Shown piece after piece: positions 26,890 to 37,924 of a DNA stretch of 64,000 nucleotides (position 1 is its first letter; every line of letters begins with the position of its first letter). Origin of the DNA: Sipunculus nudus (taxonomy: Eukaryota; Annelida; Sipuncula; Golfingiida; Sipunculidae); assembly GCA_026874595.1 (NCBI GenBank), contig CM049309.1, positions 14,684,576 to 14,748,575 of the forward strand, read 5' to 3'. Made by a program: the position numbers and the translations under genes. The notes under the pieces are model-generated. The model searched no databases. It was given only the letters and a program-made list of their open reading frames with translations, and was not told the origin of the DNA.

Positions 26890-27962
26890 CAGTTAAAATA
26901 ATTCTTATCACGTGGGATTTAGCTGCTTTATATTGGTCTGGAATGTCAATATAGACCAATTTATTGTTCATTACCTATATACATGTTATGTATTGATCAT
27001 CATGTGTATAGAATGTCTTTACTCTTCACCAAGGAGTTTTATGTTCTAACCTGTTTTACTTCAATGTGTATAATAACAAGCAATATGTGTATTAATGAAG
27101 ATAACTAAAAGTGTCTCACATTTATATTGGGAGCCAAATCAGTCAGATAAGCTGAGAAATACCAATTTACGATCACCAGAATATATTGGTTACATATTTA
27201 ATAATAAAAGGATGCAGATGCATCTCAGTTTACATTAGAAAACATTTTTTTGAGGACATAAAGATTATTTTTGTTTGCACTGATTGTTTTACCATTCAAG
27301 TATCAAATTAAATTAGTTAATTTTTAGATGATAGGCACTATAATAAAAAAAATGTCACCTTGTTTAACCTATTCAGATTGAAAACATGGTCAGGCTGGGT
27401 AAAGGTATAGAAATGTGTTGTTTCAAGAGTATGCTTTGCCTCTTGCAAAAGTTAACAGGATGAATTTTTGGCAACTTTGTGACAGTTTTCTGTCATTTCA
27501 ATTTGCGTAGGTTTTCACACAATTTTAGTCTGGCATATAATCATTAACCAGTATGACAAGTATTAAATTTACCAGAACTTTGGACCAGGGATACAATAGA
27601 TGGTTAAATATGAGCTGCAATTGTACCATTAGTAACTGTCAGTGTATTATGATAGCTTGACAGAAGATATTAAAAAACCTTTGATCACTTTTGAAAAGCT
27701 GCTGACTATTTTCCAGTGTTTGTGCTACATGCCCAGACACATCCAGATTTGGCATTTCATTCTGTGTAAAATGCTTTTTAATTATTTTTTAAAAATAAAT
27801 ATTTGCCACCTTATTAATGGAACGATTCAAGGGTTATTAGTCTTTTATGATTTAACTGAGGTTATTTTAAACAAATGGGTACCATTTAGTGGTTTTTCCT
27901 TAATTATGATAAATATAACAATATGGCAATTTTATTAGTATTATACTCATGTAAAACCTTTT

Positions 27963-28374
27963 GAAGGGGCCTACTCCAATATCTGACACTTATAAACTTA
28001 AGGTAATCCCTTTGAACTTTTTATAAAAATGGGCCAGAAAATATGGATTTCACCTAACACAGGCTGCTTAATTTGTTTATATCAAGAAGTTTTTAAAATG
28101 TGGGGCCTGCAAAAATAATCAAAACAAATTCAGCAAGGGCATCTGGCAGCAAGTCGGAAAAACCAGAGCTTTTAATATGGTCTTTTTGCAACAAGTGACC
28201 TTTCTACCTATGCAAATATGCAACCTACCACCTAAGGTTCATACATCCTTCACAGAGGCATTATAGGGATTTTTCATAACCAGGAATACCCTAATAGGTC
28301 ATTAATATATACTCAGAGGAGGCCAGAAATCATATAAATTCTTTTTTAAAAGGTAGGTGAATGGGTAACTTTAA
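27963..28374 (+). repeat. Dispersed repeat R1, copy 2
   Basis: Shares with 63520-63866 the start AAGGGGCCTA(C/T)TCC, the ATATCTGA block, GGCATTATA, CAGGAATA and the end AGGTAGGTGAATGG. Same strand as the other two copies. Confidence 0.75.
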
Positions 28375-28510
28375 GATTTGTATGCAAGGGGCTGGGAATA
28401 TATCAGAAGAGTTTGTTGTTACCTGACCATAACCTTGTAGTTAATTAATTAATCTAATAATTAGAGATATAAACCTCATTGCTGATTTTCCATAATTTGA
28501 TCTCCACATA

Positions 28511-29923
28511 CCGTAAAATCTCCACTTAAAACCGCGGTTTAATCAAGAAATTCAAAATCTTAAAATCAGGTTGATTTCCTGAAAGCACAGTGCGGTTTAT
28601 ACTAGAAGGGTTTCCTGAATATCTTCCTGACAGACATCGTTTTTGGGCCGGCGAGTGGGCGATAATATTGCAACTTTCGAAGGCCGTTCTTAGCAGCAGT
28701 CTCGCATCCATGGCAGCCGTGTGTAAATGTATTTTTTACGATTATTCGTTAGTTATAAATTAAATATTGCTGATTAGTTTTAGTGTGATATATACTTTGT
28801 TATAAAATCTTGGTAATTGTCACCAAATAATATGTTTACAACAACCCTGCTGTAACACACAGCGGCCCACTTCGATGGGCATGGTCAAGCAAAATTGATA
28901 TAAAAGCTTACTTTAAACCCATTTGCGGCATTATTTAGCCATGATTATTTGTTTAAGACGTAAAATTAATAAAAAGCTGACATCGTAAAGAGTCACACAA
29001 TGGCAGACGATCGTTTTAAAATCAAGTTTGAGTGCCGCCATGTGCTGAAACGCCCCGTTATTCTGCCAAGAATATTTTGAACGGCTGTACACGGTGGGTG
29101 GTAAACAGAACAGCCACCTATTTCGTCCCAGCGTGCCTTGCACGAACACTGCCTTGACAAAATAGCTCCCCACACAGAAACTTTCTTCAGGAAAAAAAAC
29201 TTGCTTACCCTGACTGGCCACTTTAATTTCACCTTAAAATCACTCGTTTTCAAGCATCATGTTTCCTATACGTGCGTATCTCGACAAGGTAACTTCAGTT
29301 ACTTTGATATTTAGTTAAGTTGACCAGCGATGTTTTCAAACGCACCAGCAAATTGTGACATGGAGCAATGTCAACGTACGATGTGACGATGATAATAACG
29401 AAGTAACCGGTATGAAAATGATTTGAATCTTCCGAGTAATTCCAGAAAATGGAATTTTCATCAAAAATTAAGATTTCAAAATATTACTTTTAGAATTTAA
29501 ATATACAGTGACTTGGAATGGATCAGCAGAATATTTTTTCCAAAATAAAATGACAAATCAGTAGCAAACAAGAATACAGCACGGAATATAAAATCTGTAT
29601 AAACAGGCAGAGGTTCACCGGCCCTTTGGTCTTCCCAAACTTCATGCTTGAGTGACCTTGCAAAAAAGTGTTTTGATGTGTTTAAATAAAATGCCCAAGG
29701 AATTTTAAAGTGGACAGGAATCGCCGAGTCGCAACCTACGCGTGTTCATTTCTAGATGATAGTTTGATTGTGTCTTTTGTCAAATCATTCCGTAGCAAAA
29801 GTTGGTGCGGTTTTAAAGGGGGGTTCTCAGTATTTGAGCCCCTCGCGGTGTCTCACCTGGAATTTCTGCTAAGTCTGGGTGCGGTTTTAATCGGAAGTGT
29901 GGTTTTAAGTGGAGATTTTACGG
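28511..29923. mobile_element. TIR DNA transposon, 1413 bp, TA target duplication, probably nonautonomous
   Basis: The 23 bases at 28511-28533 (starting CCGTAAAATCTCCACTTAAA) are repeated as an exact inverted copy at 29901-29923, and both ends are flanked by TA. Subterminal GCGGTTT words recur near 28535, 28591, 29808 and 29881. A TA duplication with a C-GTA-AA-CTCCA-TTAA-type terminus resembles pogo/Tigger elements of the Tc1/mariner group (inference). The interior is richer in CpG than its surroundings and has only short minus-strand frames (61-96 codons) without a DDE transposase. The perfect TIRs suggest a recent insertion. Confidence 0.85.
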
Positions 29924-30368
29924 TACTCATTCAAGACAAAACAGTGAAGTTTTATCAGAACTCGAGGTTTGCTGAATTTTTTCAATTACAGATTACATCA
30001 CGTGAATCAGTCTAGTCCAATGCATAAAAATATCAGATATCAAGAGTGTTGTTAATATCCTAGATCATTCAAACTGACTAAAAATTTGTGATTTTGTGAT
30101 TATCATGAGTATAGAGCACCATATTACAACTAGCATGACACAGAGTGATCTGATGAATGACTTTGCAATGCAATGATCGCTTACATAGTTTCTCACAAAG
30201 GTTTGGCTGTATAATAACAGAAGGTATGCTTTCATGAATTTATGCGAACAAATTGTAGAACAGTCTTTGTTTACCAACAGATTCACACTTAAGTTGACTT
30301 TAAACACATGTAGGCTATAGAGTTATTAGATAAATTAGCCAATATATAGGCCTTTATATATAATATAT

Positions 30369-30371
<3 letters not shown>

Positions 30372-30417
<46 letters not shown>
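30372..30417. repeat. (AT)n microsatellite
   Basis: 46-bp AT dinucleotide run following further TA-rich sequence. Confidence 0.97.
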
Positions 30418-30420
<3 letters not shown>

Positions 30421-31713
30421 TATTGAGAGGATTTACAGGTCTGCATTAAACTGAAATTTCATACTTTAAAAAGTTCAAACAATTTTTACTGATGGCTGAT
30501 CATGAAATAACAACTAAGTTCCAACATATGTCAAAAGCAACTAATATAATCTATCATTGGTTGCTGATAATATACTATCAATGAACACTGCAGCAATTCC
30601 CAACATTACTATAATCACAACCTTATGTTGCCTTTATGTTTGGTTTTCAAGCTGGTTACAGGCCTTGAATCTGTATAAAACTGTTTAATTAAGCCCTCTG
30701 ATTAGTTTTATATTCCCCTTTATACACTGGAAGGAACCATAAGTCACCCTTAGGGATTAAAAAATTATACTCCTTATAAACTTTTTTTTTGCAATATTAA
30801 TTGTGAAATCTATATTTCTGGAGATGCTTAGACAATGCAATCGAGTTGCAGACTTTTTGTATGTTCTTTTTTGAAAGATAATTTCTAATTTTTATCTAGA
30901 ATTATTTTGAATTCATGTAAACAAAATCCATTCTTGTTGTCATATTTTCCTGTGAAATTACTGTGAATTGATATTCCGAATAGTCTAATGCTACCTGTAA
31001 ATATAATCTTTGACATTAATTGGTCAGATCTGTTAAAAACTAGATAGCAGTCTGGAACTCCATACCTCCATCAACATTACCGATCACCAGATTCAGAGCA
31101 TTACTAAGATCCTGATATAACTTTGTGTGTGTGGTATATTTGTAAACGCAGGAAATATTTAATCCAAACAGACTGAAATGTGTGTCACGGTTCATCAACT
31201 AAATGTGTGCAGATTTTTCAGACTTCAGTTATCCTCATACAATCAGGCAACCTATGCCATATGTGTAGGTAATCTCTCAAAGGCTAGTGCCTTTGAATTC
31301 AAATTATCCTATGGGCTGGTTTCACAAATAACTATAGTGCTTGAGAAATAGGGCCAGTCTATATTGATTCTAAATTATATCAGGTTATTCTGAATGAAAA
31401 ATGTGTCTTTCTTTTTGAGAACTGTTTAAATGAAAGCTCCCAGGTTTTTGGGTGTTCCACACCGATCATATATTGGAAAGTATTTCATCAAGCCCCTGAA
31501 AGTGTTCTTTAATACATATTATTCATGACTCTCATGCCACAGAATTTCTTAGGCATTAATAGAGAAAAACAAAACTTCTTCCCTGCCATAGAATATTTTT
31601 GTCCTCTTTTTCAGGTATTAACAAAAACAGATTACAAGCTAGAATATTTTACCAGTAAAACAGCTATGTTTGATCTGTCCCACTACAGTTCAAAGTTAAA
31701 TGATTTAGGCAAA

Positions 31714-31955
31714 AAAATAAAAGGTATGGTTCTCAGGCACTGCTCACATCATTAGCAATTTTTATTTTTATTTTCAGACAATTTTAATAAGACTTCCTTT
31801 GTTATGTAGTGCAAAACAATTCTCTTATTTTCATGCTTTTCCCTGATCATATGACAATTTTGTCGAAACAAACCAAAAAAAACGTAAAATAAAATAAAAC
31901 CCGCCTGCAATGGTTTCTGAAAAAAAAGTGCCTGAGAACCATATACCTTTATTTT
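31714..31955. mobile_element. Fold-back (MITE-like) element, 242 bp
   Basis: AGGTATGGTTCTCAGGCACT at 31722-31741 is inverted at 31927-31948 as AGTGCCTGAGAACCATATACCT, with an AATAAA-type AT flank on both sides. Interior AT blocks (TTTTATTTTTATTTT and AAAATAAAATAAAA) also pair, so almost the whole piece folds back. No coding capacity. Confidence 0.65.
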
Positions 31956-33268
31956 GGCTTTATAAGGTCTGTTTGGATGCTAATCTTGCAGACACATGCA
32001 GTTAAACAAATGACAAATATCATATGCGTATAAATACTGGTGCAGTCAGCCATGTTTAAATCAGCATTCTGTTGGTGTCAGCCATCAGGACTGTAGTGTG
32101 GGTAAATCAGATATTTAATAAAAGTGTATATTCATTATATATTTATATACACAAAGTTAGAAGTTTTAAATGAATTACTGTGATGTGTTTCAGTAAAAAA
32201 GCATGCATTACAAAGTTAAAGATATAGAAAACAGAGAGGTGGTTGAGAGATATTTATAAAGGATTTATGGAGCAAAACAGTTCTGTTGATAATTAACACA
32301 CATTGTATTTTACAAGACGCAAGAACATCTTACATGCTATGGGATTTTTCTCTCAGTTAAAAGTGCATGTATAAGACATTATGGCTTGGAAGACGAATCA
32401 AGTATTCATTATAATATGTGACTAAATGGAAAAATATTATGGAATTAAGGTAGAATTGTTTTCACTGAAATGGTCATGTAGGGGATTGGATATGGTCTAT
32501 ATAGAAAAATTGCCTGAGAATCTTTTGTCCATTTTGTGATTTATTTTTCATACTTTAGAGACTGGAGCACAGACTGTATTTACTCTGCCATGTGCTGTGT
32601 CAGCCACTTGTAGGGTCACTTCACTGGTCAGCAAAAATTGATTACAGATATCCTGTAGCTAGGCCAGGTATTGATTTTGGTGTGTGTAGGTTGATCCAGC
32701 AAACACTGCTTATGCATGTGATTATCTCACGCATGGATTGTGCATCACAATCACCAACCTGTATTCTCCACCATCTATTGTTTCTCTGGCAGCAGATAAT
32801 GTAAATATAAGTTGTCAATTAGGTGACTTTACCTGCATTTGTCAGTTAAGGCCACCATTCATTACAAACCATATTGGCACTCAGAGAAATCAAATGCCTA
32901 CTTTCATATGGAACTCAATTCGGATAAGTTCGTACTTGACCCACGTGTCACATGAAAGGATGATCTTGAGTTGGCTGTTTCAGATCAAACAAGCTCTGTT
33001 CACATTTAAGTAGTAGTCAACTATCTAATGAAACCAATTATGAAATCAAAAAAAGGAATGAAGGTTTGCTGGTCTTAATTATCATTTTGTTGTAAACATA
33101 AAGCACACATTTTCAAGATATCATCACTAGTGTTGAGCTATATATCGATATACTGTTACAGCCATATAGTGTTTTATGATAATGAGGCTGATGTCTATAT
33201 ATAGTATACTGTAGTAGCACTCATAGTGTACAGAGGTATTTACATCGGTTATGTGATTGTATTTTTAG

Positions 33269-33387
33269 GACACAGCAGGCCAGGAAAGGTACCGAACAAT
33301 AACAACAGCATACTATCGTGGTGCTATGGGCTTTATACTAATGTATGACGTCACCAATGAGGAATCGTTCAATGCAGTACAAGATTG
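33269..33387 (+). CDS. Rab3: Rab3 GTPase, coding exon 3 (switch II)
   Basis: Second coding exon, 119 nt, encoding residues 76-114 plus the first two bases of Trp115. It carries the G3 motif DTAGQ (76-80) with the catalytic Gln80, then the Rab signature [17 protein letters not shown] and [18 protein letters not shown]. The acceptor is ATTTTTAG before 33269 and the donor GTAAGT starts at 33388. Because the exon ends in TG, the next exon must supply a leading G to make Trp; all three alternative fourth exons do. It is separated from exon 2 by a 30.4 kb intron. The Rab3 assignment is firm: the switch region is almost invariant in the family. Confidence 0.97.
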
Positions 33388-36300
33388 GTAAGTACAGAGA
33401 CGATACTTCAGGAATGTATATAAAATATCTCACTTTTTTTATTCTTGTATTTTTTACATTTCACTTATTTATGGTTATAGTCATTTATCTCCTTGATTGA
33501 AGATCAGGAATAAATTTACTCACCTAAGAGCTAGAAAGACAAATTAAATGGTAATGTAGAATATATTTATGCACAGGTTTTTAGCTCAGCTGACTTTCAG
33601 TCATGCTGGGCTATAGCGATGGGTCTTTGTCCGTCGTCCTTCCGTCTGTCCGTCCGGCCGGCCGTCCGTCCGGCCGTTAGCAGGGCACAAATCGTAACCG
33701 TAGGGGCTAGGGCCATAAACCCTATGCAGTCTTAGAGGTTATAAAAAGATCTCCTTGCAAACCTGAAATTAGGTCACTGCGACCTATATTCTCGAAGTTA
33801 TGGGGTGTGTTTGCACCCCCCAGAAATAACTCTTTGAGACAAAATTTTCATCCCAAACCTTCCATCTTTCACATACAGCTCACCTAGCAACAGGGGAAGA
33901 ACCATAATTTTTTTGAGGTCAAAAGGTCAAAGGTCAAGGTCACAGGAGCCTCTTCTTTGAAAAGCCTGTGGATGCATTTTAAGCCAACCCTTTCATCCCA
34001 ATTCTTTGATTTTTCACATATAGCTCACCTACTAAGTTGGAGAAGAATCCTATAGATTTTGAGGTCACAAGGTCAAAGGTCAGGGTCACAGGATCCACTT
34101 CTTTGAAAAGGTATGGACACATTTCAAGCTAGACTTTTCATTCCAAACCTTCCAGCACTGATATAGCTTCTCTGCCAACAGGCGAAAAGACCTGTTGATT
34201 TTGAGGTCAAAGGTCAAGTTCACAGCACCCACTTCTTGCGTGGAGTCATTTTCAGGCAAACTTTTCAATCTGTACCTTCCATCTGTCATATATGGCTTAC
34301 CTACCAATAAGGGAAGAAGCCTATTGATGTTGAGGTCAAAAAGTCAAAGGTCAAGGTCACAATATTTAATTGTTCTTAATGCTTGTGAGCATATTTCAAG
34401 TGTAACTGTTCAACCCAAACCTTCAGTCTTTCACATATGCCACATCTACGCATCACTCAGTTTGACTCAAACTTCATATTTATGGGTCTTTTTGCTTGAA
34501 TAAATAACTTATTGATTTTGGGGTCAGCTGGTCAGCAGGTTAAAGGTTGCAGGTCAAAGTTATTCACCCATTGGTTGCCAAGTAATTACACCAGATTTAA
34601 GTGGTTAGTAGTAACCCATCATTTAGAAAGAATCCAGTTGATATGTGGGCAAAAGGCCAAGGTCATAGGTCAGGGATGTTCACAATTACTTATTTTATAG
34701 ACTATCTCTATTTTTCTTGTATATATAACCATCCCACTCCAGCTGGTACATCTCCCTGTGTGGCTGTAATTGTGAGTGACACTGGTGACATATGACTCCC
34801 TTTTAAATCAGCCTATTAAGTGATAAGGCTCAGTGATAAGTACCTCGTTACTTCATAACAAAAACACTGTTGTCAGAATGCTTCAGCCAGCATTAAGACT
34901 ATGAGAGTATAGTATTAGTGTTTAGCTACTGATTTATAAGATGATGGGACCATTTTGCAGTTTATTTTATGGAATCCTAGCAATTAACTTAGTTTCCTAG
35001 ATATCTGAATATTTTAATATATATCACCACATATAAAAGCAAGTGTTTGTTCTCATAATATGTGGATGTGTACCTTGATTTAGGATGGCTTTTTGTTTTA
35101 TTTCAAGACTCTTAGTCATGCTTTCTGCATTTCTTTTCTTTCAGGTTTGGCAGTTTACCTACCCTGCTGACCCCATTGAAAAGCAGAGTGATAATAAAAA
35201 ATATTGGACTTACACTTTTTACAATTGCATATCTATAAATCTGATATGAGGGCCTGGACATGCCTTTTGAATTATTTTGGGCATTCATTACTGGATAATT
35301 TGCCCCAAGTTTGGTCTCTTATTGGAGAATGTGGGATATCAAATGTCATACTTGTCAGAAATCCATTATGTCTGCCAGTTAGCCACCTTAGAAATTCTTT
35401 CTTCAGTGCAGTTTCAGTCATTTTTCTTTAAAGTTTGGTCCGATTTAGAGAATGTTTGTTGTCTGATTTCAGACTTGTCAGAAGTCCAATATGGCCACCA
35501 GGCAACCATCTTTTAATTCCTTTTGATCATATTATCTCAAGAACAGTTAAAGTGAATGCAGTTGGATGTATATTTATGTAATCTTGTAAAGAATTGGGTC
35601 AAATGTTTCTGAATAATTATTACCATCATTTATAAAAGTGCAGTACAGTTGGCTTGTATTGAATAAAAATTCATAAAGAAGCACCTGTTTCTCAATAATT
35701 CTTGCATGTATTTTCTTGATTTTTGCTATATATTTTGATCTTATATTTGCCCTTTGTGATGTTCCTTTTGAGACTGACAGGTTTCAAGCAAGCTGTTGGA
35801 ATAGTTCCTGATGGCTTAACAATCATGCATTTTCCTCAGACCATCAATTCACTGTGTTTTAACCAGACATAGGTGATATATATTTCTGTTGTCATAGAAA
35901 ATTTTCAACAAATTGGCAAATTGGTTCTTCAAAATTTGACTGGAAGTTGTGAATCTCAGTCCATGATGTAACAGGTCATGCTTGGCAGCTGAGCGTCATG
36001 ACCCATGGGTCACTTGTTCTTTTAAAGGTACATTATTTGTCTGCTTTGACAATTTCAAGTTTTTTCCAGTTCAAACATGCTCAACTGATTAAAGTTTAAT
36101 CTTTGGCTATCAGAAAATTTTGATAATAAAACATGATTTGCATGCAGGACTACATTATTAAGGACACTAATATATGATAAGTCAACATTGCACTCATAAA
36201 TATTTTTCAAGTTATTCTTTGGCCTCATTTATTAAGAACATTAATCAAGAATATTATATATGTAAAATATTATACAGCTGATCCCTAATAGTCTTAGTAG

Positions 36301-37799
36301 TCTGAACAGTCAGACTACAGTGATTTACTAGTCACGAGCCTTTATTCCTAAATTGTTAAATTTCATCTCTTCAGAAACCAGGTCTTCAAAGTAATTAAGA
36401 AATGGCAATATTAAAGGGTCTTATTGCTGGCCCGATGGCATCCATCATGCTAATGAGGTTTCTGTGTCGGTTGTGTAGCCTCACTGGAATGAGGCTGAGC
36501 AGACGACACTTCTCCTGAGGTGTCACATAAAATATTGTTACCCACACAGACAAAACCTACTTAGTGTTGATTGGAGCTGGGTTACTGCCAGACGGTGGTT
36601 CACAAATTGCCCAAGATGCTACTGGAGTTTATTACAACTCCATGTTATCAGTAAATGTTTGCTAATGGGACCCCAGACATGTTTGCTTCCAAGCACAAGG
36701 GTTTCCCAATCTTCTATCAATGTTTCACAAATGCAGAGAGCAAACATACTTCTGGTAACCATTGTCCAACTTAGCGGTCATTGTTTTTTGATAAAATGGA
36801 TGAAATGTTAGAATTAAAAATGATTATTATACACCTTAGTTTCATGCCTTATGAAATATTTCATAACTAATGTTTACATTGGATTTAAAATAACAGTGAG
36901 ATAAAAAAAAATTAATTTAGCATATTTAACATAATTATGTTAAATAGATTGTCATTTTATCCTGATTAAATCAGAAGAATTATTATTATAACATAATAAC
37001 ATGTATGGCCTGAATTGAATTAATTAAAAGTCTTCTAGAGCAGAGAAATAATTTCATTCTGAAATCATGTTAAGATTAAATAAATAAAAATGAAACAAAT
37101 ACTGATAAGATTGAAAAATTTACTTGGTCCATTTTCTCATTTTTTTAGATAATTTCATTCAGTGGTCAAATGAATTAAATGTTTGCTTGTTGATTTACAT
37201 CTTTATACCTTAATTATAAATTCTTTATAAACCTCCTGTCATACACAAACAACTGTCACACAGATAATATTCAACATTTCTTAATATGTTAAATGAATAG
37301 GTATATAGATGTTTGACTAATCTGTATATATTTTAAATTACATTTATGTCTGAATAATGCCATGTATAATATATAATTAATGTATAATTAATATATATAT
37401 ATGTATAATAATATATTTTCATTAATTATATATTATTATATGTAATTTTATTAATGATTTTATACAGATATGTACTTTAATATTGTCATATACTATTATG
37501 TAACCTTTTATATTCTCATGTCATTTTTAATGTGTACACAGAAATAGGGAGTTTTTCATATGAATATTTGACAAATGAATTTCTTTTGCATTCTGTAATG
37601 CTGACTAGGCCTACCTTCATATACATCTTTTTACTTTTCATATACCAGACAGTAGTCATATGTTTACAGTGCATGGTGTTTCAATATTTTCTCTGCATGT
37701 GAGATCATTTTGTGCATGCTTGCATGTTTATTTATTTTTGTTGTTGTCATGAGTTGTTTACCACATGTAGTGCTATCTGTCCCTCTTTGTACCATTTAG
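33388..37799 (+). other. Rab3: Rab3 intron 3 (to exon 4a)
   Basis: From GTAAGT at 33388. Contains repeat family A. The last 1.7 kb (36020-37750) is very AT-rich with TA/TAAT palindromes at about 37364-37445 and no exon that I can see. Confidence 0.8.
33578..36020 (+). mobile_element. Repeat family A, hairpin-led element with internal repeats
   Basis: Begins with an imperfect hairpin (AGCTCAGCTGAC / GTCATGCTGGGCT, 33583-33612) and a GTCCGTC/CCGGCCG-rich leader (33630-33680). Then come about five diverged units of 127-145 bp starting near 33853, 33998, 34143, 34270 and 34414 that share CCCAAACCTTCCATC and GAGGTCAAAGGTCAAGGTCAC. A second pair of ~126-bp units lies near 35306 and 35432, and it ends GACCCATGGGTCACTTGTTC. 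It may be one 2.4 kb element or two adjacent ones. Confidence 0.6.
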
Positions 37800-37924
37800 G
37801 ATAACCCAAGTCCGAACATATGCGTGGCCAAACACCACAGCTATGCTAGTTGGCAACAAATGTGATTTAGAGGATTTACGAGAAGTGAGGCCTCATGATG
37901 GCCAGCGTTTGGCTGATGATATGG
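37800..37924 (+). CDS. Rab3: Rab3 alternative exon 4a (divergent version)
   Basis: First of three alternative fourth exons, 125 nt, acceptor CATTTAG, donor GTTGAG at 37925. It completes Trp115, encodes residues 116-156 and gives the first base of Gly157. The G4 guanine-specificity motif NKCD (134-137) is intact within [10 protein letters not shown], so GTP binding should be kept. The flanks have diverged: the alpha3/beta5 loop reads AWPNTTAM instead of SWDNAQVV, and the segment after NKCD reads LREVRPHDGQRLADDM. By my count 21 of 41 residues match exon 4c. No frameshift or stop is present and the length is exactly conserved, which argues for a working exon rather than a relic. The GTTGAG donor is weaker than those of 4b and 4c, suggesting regulated or minor use. 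Confidence 0.9.

Larger units (their letters stand above)
2825..33268 (+). other. Rab3: Rab3 intron 2 (30.4 kb)
   Basis: Runs from GTGAGT at 2825 to ATTTTTAG at 33268. It contains the repeats and regulatory-looking clusters listed separately. Between them (about 3450-6020, 10000-14260, 19020-23700, 26570-27960 and 29930-33268) I see AT-rich sequence with no exon, RNA gene or clear element apart from the small items listed. Confidence 0.85.

Noticed and set aside
28931-29253. Transposase remnant inside the TIR element
   Set aside because: The 86- and 96-codon frames show no DDE catalytic pattern or DNA-binding domain that I can recognise.
33345-33355. A third CRE (TGACGTCA) in exon 3
   Set aside because: It encodes Asp-Val in the conserved MYDVTNEE motif, so coding constraint explains most of it.
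35130-35180. A fourth copy of Rab3 exon 4 after TTTCTTTCAG near 35145
   Set aside because: The acceptor-like site is good, but the following translation has no NKCD or other Rab3 similarity.
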